Source of the DNA: an uncultured Oscillospiraceae bacterium
Lineage (GTDB): Bacteria > Bacillota > Clostridia > Oscillospirales > Oscillospiraceae
Assembly (NCBI GenBank): GCA_947632175.1
Contig: CANROC010000006.1
Location: 112,191 to 176,190 of the forward strand
Reading direction: 5' to 3'
Length of the DNA stretch: 64,000 nt
Part shown: in pieces, positions 34,205-43,157 of the stretch
How the letters are laid out: each line of letters opens with the position of its first letter
Position numbering within the stretch: the first letter of the stretch is position 1
The notes under the pieces: model-generated
What the model was told of the DNA's origin: nothing
The model's input: only the letters and a program-made list of their open reading frames with translations
The model's database searches: none
Made by a program: the position numbers and the translations under genes

Positions 34205-34672
34205 TTATCTGAATTTTTCTTTCATGGTGCGGTCGATCTCCCGGTCCGCGTCCCGCTGGGCGGCGGCGTCCCGTTTGTCGTAGAGCTTTTTGCCCCGGGC
34301 AAGTCCCAGCTCCACCTTCACGCGCGCGTCCTTAAGATAGAGCGACAGGGGAATGAGCGCCAGCCCGTCCTGCTGGAGACGCGCCTGGAGCTTCGCGATC
34401 TCCCGCTTGTGCATCAAAAGCCTCTTGGGCCGCATGGGGTCCCGGTTGAAGATGTTGCCCTTCTCATAAGGGGAAATGTGCAGACCGTGGGCGAAGAGCT
34501 CCCCGTTTTTCACGGTGCAGAAAGAGTCCTTCAGGTTCACGTTCCCCGCCCGGATGGACTTGACCTCGGTGCCGAAAAGCTCGATGCCGGCCTCGTACTT
34601 TTCTTCGATGAAGTAGTCGTGGTAGGCTTTCTTGTTCTGGGATACGGGCTTGACGCCCGTCTTCTTCGGCAC
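34205..34672 (-). CDS. smpB: SsrA-binding protein
   Basis: A 155-residue SmpB. Typical parts are [19 protein letters not shown] (8-26), [20 protein letters not shown] (shown in part: [18 protein letters not shown]), and the basic C-terminal tail [20 protein letters not shown]. It carries tmRNA to stalled ribosomes. The tmRNA gene is about 1.5 kb downstream on the same strand. Confidence 0.96.
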   Translation of the reverse strand: MPKKTGVKPVSQNKKAYHDYFIEEKYEAGIELFGTEVKSIRAGNVNLKDSFCTVKNGELFAHGLHISPYEKGNIFNRDPMRPKRLLMHKREIAKLQARLQQDGLALIPLSLYLKDARVKVELGLARGKKLYDKRDAAAQRDADREIDRTMKEKFR

Positions 34673-34757
34673 ACTAATCCCCCCTCTCCGAAAGCGGTAA
34701 GGGGATTATACCATAAAGAAATGAAAAATAAAAGGGGAAAACGGGAAATTTTTCAGT

Positions 34758-35255
34758 TCAGGCCATGCCGCCGGCGCTTTCAAAATAACCGCACAGGACA
34801 TCCAGCGCGTCGCCGTCGATGAGGAGCTTCCCGTGCTCTCTCAGATGCAGCAGAAAGGCGCCGGGGTTCTCCAGCGGCTCAGCGAACTCCCTGAGCGCCC
34901 CGGCGGGCCGCCCGTCCGTCGGCCAAACCGCCAGTATGTACGCCCCGCCGTACCAAAAAAGCGACGAGGCGATGCCCCCCAGCCCGCTCCCGGCGGCCTC
35001 GATAAGCGCCTCCACATCCGGGAACGAGAAAAATTCCGGCTCCCCGGAGGCGCGGCTGACAAAAATCAGTACCTCGTGCCGCCCCGGATAGAGCTCCAGA
35101 TTCACCGCCCCCAGCCCGTCGCTCCCGATGAGCGGCGCCACCAGGGTCCTGGCGTCCCTGGCCGTCAGCGTCCCCGCCGCCAGATGCCGGCTCAAAAGCT
35201 CCGCTTCCTGTATGTACACGCTAAAGGCCCGACTGCCAATAACCTGAATGTCCAT
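34758..35255 (-). CDS. MecA-like adaptor protein
   Basis: A 165-residue protein. The C-terminal half has the MecA/YpbH pattern: FSFPDVEALIEAAG, then SSLFWYGGAYILAV, and LREHGKLLIDGDALDVL, with a short final tail. MecA proteins deliver substrates to ClpC. The N-terminal half (MDIQVIGSRAFSVYI) is divergent. The start is placed at 35255, where GGGAGGGG precedes ATG; the ORF upstream has no ribosome site. Confidence 0.55.
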   Translation of the reverse strand: MDIQVIGSRAFSVYIQEAELLSRHLAAGTLTARDARTLVAPLIGSDGLGAVNLELYPGRHEVLIFVSRASGEPEFFSFPDVEALIEAAGSGLGGIASSLFWYGGAYILAVWPTDGRPAGALREFAEPLENPGAFLLHLREHGKLLIDGDALDVLCGYFESAGGMA

Positions 35256-35607
35256 AAGATCCCCTCCCGATACTCCCCGATAAATCGGGTACATAAAGTA
35301 TACTCCGAAGGGCCATAAATTGAAATGTAAAATGTCTGGCAGACTTGGGAACAATTTAAGCCGGAACCGTTCAATGCCGGTATTGTTGCTGACGGGTAAC
35401 AGTGTATTCCGCAGTCACGGTGCTGAAGAGATATAGAAAAGAAATTTTGATAAGCTTGCCTGATGAATGGTAGATTTATTCACAATTCGGGCGCATAATA
35501 TCAGGTGTTGTGTGGGCAGCCCTTCGATAGCCGTACGATGAAAAAGAAGATTTTCTTATGAAATGATCTTAATGTCGTACTAAATGCGCCTTATAGGAGG
35601 ATACAAC
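35256..35607. other. AT-rich intergenic stretch before vanZ
   Basis: About 350 bases with no convincing gene. The composition is clearly lower in GC than the neighbours. A short frame ending TTGCCTGATGAATGGTAG near 35475 could be the end of a decayed gene, but I cannot identify it. The ribosome site of the VanZ-like gene ends the stretch. Confidence 0.5.
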
Positions 35608-36069
35608 ATGAAAAGCAAGAGAAAATTCCTTTTGGTGCTGTTTGGAGTATACTGTATATCCCTGTTCTTCATACTCTTTGTAAGGAAAAAAATCGAAATT
35701 TGGCATCCGTACTGGGAAGAAGTGAAACTGTGTATCAATCTCGTTCCGTTTCGGTCGATTCGCGGAAACGTATTCTATATCATAGAGGGAACCGACAGGT
35801 ATATGATCCGCCATTCCGTCATCAATCTTTTTGGGAATGCAATTATGTTTATGCCATATGGTTTTTGTGTCCCGCGGCTGTTTGAGAGATTTAGGCGGTT
35901 TGGGGTGTTTCTCCTGCTTTCCCTTGGGGTTCTGCTGTCTGTGGAAACAATTCAAGTATTAACGTTAAGGGGAAGCTTTGATATAGACGATATTATCCTG
36001 AATATGTTAGGGGCCATTATCGGTTTTCTCCTGTCAAAAGCAGGAGCGTCAAACAACAGTAAGTTATGA
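35608..36069 (+). CDS. VanZ-like membrane protein
   Basis: A 153-residue protein with four membrane segments. It has the VanZ-family pattern INLVPFRSIRG, then NLFGNAIMFMPYGF, SVETIQ and FDIDDIILNMLGAIIGF. VanZ relatives give low-level glycopeptide resistance or are of unknown cell-surface function. AGGAGG precedes ATG 35608. The AT-rich composition of gene and surroundings suggests transfer. Confidence 0.88.
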   Translation: MKSKRKFLLVLFGVYCISLFFILFVRKKIEIWHPYWEEVKLCINLVPFRSIRGNVFYIIEGTDRYMIRHSVINLFGNAIMFMPYGFCVPRLFERFRRFGVFLLLSLGVLLSVETIQVLTLRGSFDIDDIILNMLGAIIGFLLSKAGASNNSKL

Positions 36070-36297
36070 AATACATAATGGAATGTTTAGACATACCTTC
36101 GGGCCGTGCATCGCGCATTTGGAAAAACCTTCTATTCTGTAAACCCGGTATTGTCGGATCGAAGCGGCAAAGAAATTGTGAGTTCGTCAAAACTGAAAAA
36201 ATTGTTAAATCTGAAAGTTGCACTTCCAATTTTGGCGAATATATATTATACTGTCTATAAGTGTACCGCAAAATATTGTGGGGGAGGACTTTTGGAT
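36070..36297 (+). promoter_or_regulatory. pyrH upstream region with promoter
   Basis: TTGCAC (36218-36223), 18 bases, then TATATT (36242-36247) is a good sigma-A promoter for pyrH and the genes after it. The rest is AT-rich with an open but unrecognised frame joined to pyrH from 36106, probably a gene remnant. Confidence 0.5.
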
Positions 36298-37017
36298 ATG
36301 GAACAGCAGACACCGAAATATAAGCGGGTGCTTTTGAAGCTCTCCGGCGAGGCGCTGGCGGGGGAGCGGGGGTTTGGACTGGACTTCGCCGTCATCGAGA
36401 ACGTCTGCAAGGTGGTGAAGGAGTGCGCCGACATGGGCGTGGAGATCGGCATTGTCATCGGCGGCGGCAATTTCTGGCGCGGCGTCAAGGACGGCGGGGG
36501 CCTCATGGAGCGCACCCGCGCCGACCACATGGGCATGATGGCCACGGTCATGAACTGCCTTGCCGTGGCGGACGTGCTGGAGCACCTGGGCGCCGAGGTG
36601 CGCGTCCAGACCGCCGTGCAGATGAGCTCCATCGCCGAGCCCTACATCCGCCTGAAGGCGGACAAGCACCTCAAGAAAGGGCGCATCGTTATCTTCGGCT
36701 GCGGCACCGGCAGCCCCTATTTCAGCACCGACACCGCCGCCGTCCTGCGGGCCGCGGAGATCAACGCCGATGTCATTTTGCTTGCCAAGAACGTGGACGG
36801 CGTCTATTCCGCCGACCCCAAGCTCGACCCCGACGCCGTGAAATTCGACCACATCTCCTATGACGACGTGCTGGCCAAGCACTTGGCCGTCATGGACTCC
36901 ACCGCCACCAGCCTTTCCATGGACAACAACATCCCCGTGCTGCTCTTCGCCCTCAAGGACCCGGAGAACATCAAAAGGGCCATTCTGGGGGAGAAGATCG
37001 GCACTGTGGTGAAGTAA
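36298..37017 (+). CDS. pyrH: UMP kinase
   Basis: A 239-residue amino-acid-kinase-fold enzyme ([20 protein letters not shown] start; [41 protein letters not shown]). It makes UDP from UMP. The gene order pyrH-frr-uppS is that of Firmicutes. The start at 36298 agrees with family length and has GGGGAGG upstream; the frame from 36106 would add an unrelated extension. Confidence 0.97.
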   Translation: MEQQTPKYKRVLLKLSGEALAGERGFGLDFAVIENVCKVVKECADMGVEIGIVIGGGNFWRGVKDGGGLMERTRADHMGMMATVMNCLAVADVLEHLGAEVRVQTAVQMSSIAEPYIRLKADKHLKKGRIVIFGCGTGSPYFSTDTAAVLRAAEINADVILLAKNVDGVYSADPKLDPDAVKFDHISYDDVLAKHLAVMDSTATSLSMDNNIPVLLFALKDPENIKRAILGEKIGTVVK

Positions 37018-37038
37018 TCGAGAAGGAGGGACACCGAA

Positions 37039-37251
37039 ATGAACGTATTTTATCTCATCCTCGACATTATCGTCATCGTGGGCGGCGTCTTTATGGCGCT
37101 GAACCCCAAAAAGATTTATTATCTTCAGCAGTCCCTTCGCACAAGTGATCCGGGGGAGCCCCGGGAATCTTACCTGAAAAGCACTCGTTTCATGGGCTGG
37201 TTCCTTGCCTTTCTGGGCCTTGTCTGTGTCATCTTGTATTTTTACATTTGA
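37039..37251 (+). CDS. Small membrane protein, DUF6199-like
   Basis: A 70-residue protein with two membrane segments (about 3-20 and 52-69) around a short polar loop (YYLQQSLRTSDPGEP). Similar small two-span proteins are known in clostridia without function. AGAAGGAGGG precedes the ATG. It is inserted between pyrH and frr. Confidence 0.6.
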   Translation: MNVFYLILDIIVIVGGVFMALNPKKIYYLQQSLRTSDPGEPRESYLKSTRFMGWFLAFLGLVCVILYFYI

Positions 37252-37312
37252 GCCCAGGCGTTTTCCAAAAGCCGTGAATACTTTTTTTATCACAATAAAA
37301 GGAGGATAAACC

Positions 37313-37876
37313 ATGTACACCGACGACGCAGCCTTTAAAGAGTATCTTGACAAGATGAACAAGACCATCGAGGCGCTGGAGAGCCAGTTTGCCACCGTCC
37401 GCGCCGGACGCGCCAACCCCGCCGTTTTGAACCATCTGCGTGTGGACTACTACGGCGTGGCGACCCCCATCAATCAGGTGGGGACCATCTCCTCTCCCGA
37501 CCCCCGGACTCTTCTGATCCAGCCCTGGGATAAGAGCCTCTTAAAGCCCATCGAGAAGGCCATTCTCGCCTCCGACGTGGGCATCAACCCCCAGAACGAC
37601 GGCTCCGTCATCCGCCTTGCCTTCCCGCAGCTGACGGAGGAGCGCCGCGCCGACCTCATCAAGCAGGTGCGCAAGTATGCCGAGACCGCCAAGACGGCGG
37701 TGCGCAACGTGCGCCGTGACGCCAACGAGAGATTCAAGAAGATGCAGAAAGCCAGCGACGTCACCGAGGACGATCTGAAGCTCATGGAGCGGGACCTCCA
37801 GACCATGACCGACGACTACATCAAAAAGGTAGACGACGTCACCGCCAAGAAGGAAAAGGAACTGACCCAGATCTGA
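37313..37876 (+). CDS. frr: Ribosome recycling factor
   Basis: A 187-residue protein of the normal length. Typical parts: FATVRAGRANPAVLNHLRVD, ATPINQVGTISSPDPRTLLI, and RVRKYAETAKTAVRNVRRDAN-type text near 120-140. It splits ribosomes after termination, with EF-G. GGAGG precedes the ATG. The stop overlaps uppS. Confidence 0.97.
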   Translation: MYTDDAAFKEYLDKMNKTIEALESQFATVRAGRANPAVLNHLRVDYYGVATPINQVGTISSPDPRTLLIQPWDKSLLKPIEKAILASDVGINPQNDGSVIRLAFPQLTEERRADLIKQVRKYAETAKTAVRNVRRDANERFKKMQKASDVTEDDLKLMERDLQTMTDDYIKKVDDVTAKKEKELTQI

Positions 37877-38610
37877 TGGCTAAAGCGACCGAACAACAAA
37901 AGACGGCGGGGCAGGGAACGGTCCTGCCCCGTCATATTGCCATCATCATGGACGGCAACGGACGCTGGGCCCAAAAGCGCGGCCTGCCCCGCACCGCCGG
38001 CCACGCCGCCGGGGCGGAGACGTTCCGCCGCATCGCCCGGTACTGCCGGGACCTGGGGGTGGAGTACCTCACCGTCTACGCCTTTTCCACGGAGAACTGG
38101 AAGCGCTCGGCCCAGGAGGTCTCCGCCATTATGGGACTTCTCAAGAAGTACCTGGAGGAGGCCATTGAGAAGATGCGCCGGGAGAACGTGCGCATCCGCG
38201 TTTTAGGGGACACCTCCGTCCTGTCGCCGGACATCCGTGCCCTCATCGCCCGGGTAGAGGCCATCGACGAGACGCTTACGACCCACACCCAGGCCAATCT
38301 CTGCGTCAATTACGGCGGCCGGGACGAGATCGTCCGTGCTGTGCGGGCCTGGGAATCCGACCCCGCCCATGGGGAGCTTACGGAAAACGAGCTTTCCAAA
38401 TACCTATACACCGCCGGGATGCCGGACCCGGACCTCGTCATCCGCCCCAGCGGGGAACAGCGCATCTCCAACTTTCTCCTCTGGCAGTCGGCCTACGCGG
38501 AGTTTTACTTCACCGACACCCTCTGGCCGGACTTCACCGAAAAGGACATGGACGCCGCGATATTGGCCTACCGATCCCGTGACCGCCGCTACGGCGGCGT
38601 GAAAAAGTAA
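37876..38610 (+). CDS. uppS: Undecaprenyl diphosphate synthase
   Basis: A 244-residue cis-prenyltransferase. The active site MDGNGRWA (about 22-29), with Asp23, and later DLVIRPSGEQRISNFLLWQ and YAEFYFTDTLWPDF are diagnostic. It makes the C55 carrier for cell-wall synthesis. Coupled to frr by overlap. Confidence 0.96.
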   Translation: MAKATEQQKTAGQGTVLPRHIAIIMDGNGRWAQKRGLPRTAGHAAGAETFRRIARYCRDLGVEYLTVYAFSTENWKRSAQEVSAIMGLLKKYLEEAIEKMRRENVRIRVLGDTSVLSPDIRALIARVEAIDETLTTHTQANLCVNYGGRDEIVRAVRAWESDPAHGELTENELSKYLYTAGMPDPDLVIRPSGEQRISNFLLWQSAYAEFYFTDTLWPDFTEKDMDAAILAYRSRDRRYGGVKK

Positions 38611-38622
38611 GGAGTGGACCCC

Positions 38623-39669
38623 ATGATAAAGCCCCCGCGTCTGCGTCCGGGCGACACCTGCGCCATCGTCAGCCTCTCCGCCGGGACCCTGGGGGAGCCC
38701 TGGGCCATCCACAAGCTCGCTATCGCCAGGCAGCGCCTGGAGCGGGACTACGGCCTCCACGTCAAGGTCATGCCCAACGCTCTAAAGGGCCGGCAGTACC
38801 TTTACGAGCACCCGGAGGCCCGCGCCGCGGACCTCATGGACGCCTTTCGGGACAAAAGCGTCAAGGCCGTCTTCAACGCCATCGGCGGGGACGACACCAT
38901 ACGGCTTTTGCCCTACATCGACTTTGACGTCCTCCGGGAAAATCCCAAGATCTTCACGGGCTTTTCCGACACGACCACCAACCATTTCATGATGTTCAAG
39001 GCCGGCCTTGTCTCCTACTACGGGGCCAGTGTCATGAACAACTTCTCCGAGTATGTCAAAATCAACGACTACACCGACCAAATGATCCGCAAGACTCTCT
39101 TCGACCCACCGGTGGCGCTGGAGATCCCGTCCGCGCCCTACTGGTACGACGACGAGGACCCGAAGATCTGGTGGAGCGAGGAGAACATGAACACCCCCAA
39201 GCCCTATCACCCGGAGGAAATCGGCTATGAGGTCCTTCAGGGGACAGGAGCCGTGGAGGGGGAGCTTTTAGGCGGGTGTATCGACGTCTTCGTAGAGCTG
39301 CTGGGCACGTCCCTCTGGCCCGCAAAGGAACAGTGGGCGGGAAAGCTCATGTTCCTGGAGACCAGCGAGGACGACCAGTCTTGCGAGCTTTTGACCTGGT
39401 ATCTTCGCAATTTCGCGGCCCAGGGGCTCTTTGACGTGATCCGGGGCATCCTCGTGGGCAAGCCCGCCCGGAGGAGCAAATACGAGCCCTACAAAGAGGT
39501 TTACCGCAAGGTGGTGGGCTTTGAGGCCGGACACCCGGAGCTGCCCATCCTCTACAACGTGAACATCGGCCACGCCGAGCCCATCGCCGTCCTCCCCATC
39601 GGCGTCCGCGCCCGCCTGGACGCGGACCGGAGGACCCTGACGCTTTTAGAGCCGGCCACGGCAACCTAA
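38623..39669 (+). CDS. LD-carboxypeptidase-like S66 peptidase
   Basis: A 348-residue S66 family serine peptidase, of the MccF/LD-carboxypeptidase type. The nucleophile Ser lies in FTGFSDTTTN (about 110); a Glu in GGCIDVFVELLG-like region and a His in NIGHAEPIAVLPIG (about 315-328) fit the Ser-Glu-His triad. It may trim wall tetrapeptides or cleave peptidyl nucleotides. ATG 38623 is chosen, as GGAG stands 9-12 bases upstream. Confidence 0.88.
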   Translation: MIKPPRLRPGDTCAIVSLSAGTLGEPWAIHKLAIARQRLERDYGLHVKVMPNALKGRQYLYEHPEARAADLMDAFRDKSVKAVFNAIGGDDTIRLLPYIDFDVLRENPKIFTGFSDTTTNHFMMFKAGLVSYYGASVMNNFSEYVKINDYTDQMIRKTLFDPPVALEIPSAPYWYDDEDPKIWWSEENMNTPKPYHPEEIGYEVLQGTGAVEGELLGGCIDVFVELLGTSLWPAKEQWAGKLMFLETSEDDQSCELLTWYLRNFAAQGLFDVIRGILVGKPARRSKYEPYKEVYRKVVGFEAGHPELPILYNVNIGHAEPIAVLPIGVRARLDADRRTLTLLEPATAT

Positions 39670-39695
39670 TCGAGACAGAAAAGAAGGTTTTGACT

Positions 39696-40520
39696 ATGCT
39701 TTTGACAAGAACCATCATGGCGGCGGTGATGATCGCGCTGCTGCTGGCACTGACCTTGTGGCTGGAGCCTATCTTTATGGCGGTGGTCATCGCCGTGCTG
39801 GCGGCGATCGCCGTCTGGGAGCTGATGCACACCGTGGGCGGCGTGAAAGAGTGGCGGCTCATCGCCTATCCCGCCGTCACTGCCGCCGCGATTCCGCTGG
39901 GTTACTACTTCGGGTACGGTGAGACGGTCCTGCGCACGTGCCTTGTGGTCCTCATGGTGGCGCTCTTTGCCGAGGCGATCTTCACCTACGGCACGGAAAA
40001 GCCCGTGCGCTTTGCCTCCGTCATGGCGGGGCTCTTTATCGGGATCCTGGTGCCCTTCTGCCTGACGGCGCTTTTGCAGCTGCGTATGATGAACAACGGC
40101 GGGCTGCTCGTCATCATGGCCTTCGTCATCACCGCCGTGTCCGACACCGGCGGCTATTTCGGCGGGATGTTCTTCGGCAAGCACAAGGGCGTTCTGAAGT
40201 GCAGTCCCAATAAATCCCTGGAGGGCTTCATCGGCAGTTTTCTTGGCGGGATATTGGGCATCATGATCTTTGGACTCATAGTGGACAAGGCCGCGGGCAT
40301 AGAGGTGAATTACCTCTATCTGCTCCTCTACGCCGTCCTCGGCAACGTCACCTGCCAGATCGGCGATCTGGCCTTCTCCGTTATCAAGCGGGAGCACCAG
40401 ATCAAGGACTACGGCAACCTCATCCCCGGCCACGGCGGCGTGCTGGACCGCTTCGACTCCATCATCTTCACCGCCCCCCTGGTCTACCTCCTGATGACCC
40501 GCGTCCCGGCGCTGATTTGA
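39696..40520 (+). CDS. cdsA: Phosphatidate cytidylyltransferase
   Basis: A 274-residue, eight-span membrane enzyme. The CdsA signature is complete: SVIKREHQIKDYGNLIPGHG then GVLDRFDS near the C-terminus. It makes CDP-diacylglycerol for phospholipids. TTG 39690 is a possible earlier start; ATG 39696 fits AAGAAGG better. Confidence 0.96.
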   Translation: MLLTRTIMAAVMIALLLALTLWLEPIFMAVVIAVLAAIAVWELMHTVGGVKEWRLIAYPAVTAAAIPLGYYFGYGETVLRTCLVVLMVALFAEAIFTYGTEKPVRFASVMAGLFIGILVPFCLTALLQLRMMNNGGLLVIMAFVITAVSDTGGYFGGMFFGKHKGVLKCSPNKSLEGFIGSFLGGILGIMIFGLIVDKAAGIEVNYLYLLLYAVLGNVTCQIGDLAFSVIKREHQIKDYGNLIPGHGGVLDRFDSIIFTAPLVYLLMTRVPALI

Positions 40521-40529
40521 GGCGGCCCC

Positions 40530-40943
40530 GTGAAAAACGTCTGGATCGAAATGGTCTACAACCGGGTCCCCCGGGACTGGTGGACGACTCTCATCGGCCG
40601 GTTCGTCTCCCCCGGGGACGCGCTGGAGATCCGCTGCTGGCGGGAGGAGGAGCGGGAGACCGCCGCGGCCTCCCGGTACGGCGTGCCCGTGGAGGAGGGA
40701 AACGAGATCTCCGTCCACGGCATCGTCACGGCGGAGCTCATTGACGAGCTTCTGGCCGACGCGCCGGTGGACAGGGGAATTTATAACAAGATGACAAAGT
40801 ATTTCACCATAATCGTTGAGGGCGCGGGCCGGCACCTCGGAAGCTACCACTACGGCACCCAGATGGACCTGACCTGCTCCGATGAGGACATGGTCTTCGT
40901 GCTGGATACCCTGCGGCCCTACGGGGACAGCTTTGTTGTGTAA
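40530..40943 (+). CDS. Hypothetical protein between cdsA and dxr
   Basis: A 137-residue protein from a GTG start. Mixed alpha/beta with an aromatic MVYNRVPRDWWTTLIGRFV start and a late HLGSYHYGTQMDL. I recognise no family. Its place in the conserved cdsA-dxr run, with open coding bias, supports a real gene. Confidence 0.7.
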   Translation: MKNVWIEMVYNRVPRDWWTTLIGRFVSPGDALEIRCWREEERETAAASRYGVPVEEGNEISVHGIVTAELIDELLADAPVDRGIYNKMTKYFTIIVEGAGRHLGSYHYGTQMDLTCSDEDMVFVLDTLRPYGDSFVV

Positions 40944-40962
40944 ATTTACGGGGGAGAGGACA

Positions 40963-42099
40963 ATGGATAAGACGCTCACTGTTCTCGGCTCCACCGGCTC
41001 CATCGGGACACAGACGCTGGAGGCGGCGGAAAAGCTGGGACTTCAAATCACCGCCCTCACCGCCAACAGGAACGTCTCCCTCCTGGAGGCCCAGGCGAGG
41101 AAATTCCGCCCCGCCGCTGTGGCCCTGGCCGACGAGAGGGCGGCGGGGGAGTTGCGGGTAAAGCTGGCGGACACCCCCGTGCGGGTGCTTGCCGGGATGG
41201 AGGGCGTGTGCGCATGCGCCGCCATGGACGCGGATATCGTGGAGTCGTCCCTGGTGGGGATCGCGGGGCTTTTGCCCACCCTCGCCGCCGTCCGGGCGGG
41301 GAAGCGCCGTATTGCCCTGGCCAACAAGGAGACACTGGTCTGCGCCGGCCATATCGTGACCCGCGAAATGCAGGAGCACGCCTGCGAGCTCATCCCCGTG
41401 GACTCGGAGCATTCCGCCATCTTCCAGTGCCTGTCCGGCGGAGCGAAAAGCGAGGTCAAGCGCATCCTCCTCACCGCCTCCGGCGGCCCTTTCCGCGCCC
41501 TCTCCAAGGAGGAGCTGTACGCCGTCACCCCCCAACGCGCCCTCAAGCATCCCAACTGGGACATGGGCGCCAAGGTGACCATCGACTCGGCCTCCATGAT
41601 GAACAAGGGCCTGGAGGTCATCGAGGCCATGCACCTCTTCGGCGTCCCGCCGGAGCGCATCCGCGTGGTGGTCCACCCCCAGAGTATCGTCCACTCGGCG
41701 GTGGAGTTTACGGACAACGCCGTCATTGCCCAATTGGGCGTTCCCGATATGCGCCTGCCCATCCAGCTGGCCCTCACGTACCCGGAGCGCTGTCCGTCTT
41801 TAGCGGGGGAGCTGGACTTGGCCCGGATCGGGACCCTCACCTTCGAGGAGCCGGACCTTATAAAATTCCGCTGTCTCGCCATTGCCCTCGCCGCCGCCTC
41901 CCGGCGCGACGCCGCCCCGGCGGTTATGAACGCCGCTAATGAGCTGGCGGTCCGGGCGTTCCTGGACGGAAGGATTGGCTTTATGGACATCCCGGACATT
42001 GTGGACCGGGCCGTATCCGATTTCGGAAATCTCCCCGCGCGGACCGTGGAGGACATTTTGTCCGCCGACGCGCTGACGCGGGCATCGATCAAGGTGTGA
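40963..42099 (+). CDS. dxr: 1-deoxy-D-xylulose 5-phosphate reductoisomerase
   Basis: A 378-residue enzyme of the MEP isoprenoid pathway. It shows NADPH motif GSTGSIG (8-14), LANKETLVCAG (about 121), VDSEHSAIFQCL (about 147), and HPNWDMGAKVTIDSASMMNK (about 200-219). The ATG at 40963 has GGGGAGAGG upstream. With ispG two genes on, it supplies precursors for the uppS product. Confidence 0.97.
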   Translation: MDKTLTVLGSTGSIGTQTLEAAEKLGLQITALTANRNVSLLEAQARKFRPAAVALADERAAGELRVKLADTPVRVLAGMEGVCACAAMDADIVESSLVGIAGLLPTLAAVRAGKRRIALANKETLVCAGHIVTREMQEHACELIPVDSEHSAIFQCLSGGAKSEVKRILLTASGGPFRALSKEELYAVTPQRALKHPNWDMGAKVTIDSASMMNKGLEVIEAMHLFGVPPERIRVVVHPQSIVHSAVEFTDNAVIAQLGVPDMRLPIQLALTYPERCPSLAGELDLARIGTLTFEEPDLIKFRCLAIALAAASRRDAAPAVMNAANELAVRAFLDGRIGFMDIPDIVDRAVSDFGNLPARTVEDILSADALTRASIKV

Positions 42100-42103
42100 A
42101 TCC

Positions 42104-43153
42104 ATGTATATCGTCATCGCAATCATCGCATTTGGAGTTTTGATCGCCATTCACGAGTTCGGCCATTTCATCGTGGCCAAGCTTTGCCATGTGAAGGTCA
42201 ACGAATACTCCATCGGCATGGGCCCCGCCATCCTCAAAAAGCAGGGGAAGGAGACCCTCTACGCCTGGCGTCTTCTCCCCATCGGCGGCTACTGCGCCAT
42301 GGAGGGGGAGGACGAGGACACCGGCGACGAGCGGGCCTTCACCCGCCAGAGCGCCTGGAAGCGCGTCCTCATTCTGGTGGCCGGCGCGGGAATGAACTTC
42401 CTCTTGGGGTTCCTCATCGTGCTCGTCATCTTCTCCCGCGCCGACGGCTTTTACACCAACGAGGTGACCCGGCTGGTGGACGGCTTCCAGTACGCAGACA
42501 ACGGCATCGCCGTGGGGGACGAGATCCTCTCCATCGACGGCCACCGCGTGTTCACAAGTCAGGACTTCCTCACCTACATGTCCCGGGCCGGGGACACTGT
42601 GGACATGGTGGTCCGGCGGGACGGAGAGAAGCTCACCCTGCGAGGCTACGGTCTCAAGCCGGAGCAATATAACGGCGTTACCCAGTACGGCATCGCCTTC
42701 GGCGTGACGGAGGCCACCGCATGGCGGACGCTGAAATATTCCGCCTACACCGCCTATAATTTTGTGCGCATGGTGTGGATGGGCCTCTCGGACCTTGTCA
42801 CCGGGGCCGTGGGCCTTAACGAGATGAGCGGCGTGGTGGGCATCGTGGACGTCATCAACGACGTGGGCCAGCAGACCCAGGCGCAGACCCAGTCCGTCTG
42901 GGCCGCCATTGAGGAGGTCATGTACCTGGTGGCCTTCATCGCCGTGAATCTGGCCGTCATGAACCTCCTGCCCATCCCGGCGCTGGACGGCGGGCGGATC
43001 TTCTTCATTTTCATCAACCTCATCGCCGAGAAGGTCTTTCGCAAAACCATTCCCGCCAAGTACGAGGGTTACGTCCACGCCGCCGGTATGGTCCTGCTCC
43101 TGGGCCTGATGGCGGTCATCCTGGTCAGCGATATTCTGAAGATCGTAAGGTAG
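42104..43153 (+). CDS. rseP: RseP-like site-2 protease
   Basis: A 349-residue membrane zinc protease. HEFGH (about 17-21) is the catalytic site, the PDZ domain lies at about 125-205 (ADNGIAVGDEILSIDGHRV), and NLLPIPALDGGRI (about 289) gives the third zinc ligand. It cleaves membrane-bound regulators. Four membrane spans are visible. Confidence 0.95.
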   Translation: MYIVIAIIAFGVLIAIHEFGHFIVAKLCHVKVNEYSIGMGPAILKKQGKETLYAWRLLPIGGYCAMEGEDEDTGDERAFTRQSAWKRVLILVAGAGMNFLLGFLIVLVIFSRADGFYTNEVTRLVDGFQYADNGIAVGDEILSIDGHRVFTSQDFLTYMSRAGDTVDMVVRRDGEKLTLRGYGLKPEQYNGVTQYGIAFGVTEATAWRTLKYSAYTAYNFVRMVWMGLSDLVTGAVGLNEMSGVVGIVDVINDVGQQTQAQTQSVWAAIEEVMYLVAFIAVNLAVMNLLPIPALDGGRIFFIFINLIAEKVFRKTIPAKYEGYVHAAGMVLLLGLMAVILVSDILKIVR

Positions 43154-43157
43154 AGCT

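Noticed and set aside
36106..36297. N-terminal extension of PyrH
   Set aside because: UMP kinases begin near MEQQ...[12 protein letters not shown]; the upstream part is unrelated and AT-rich and contains a promoter.
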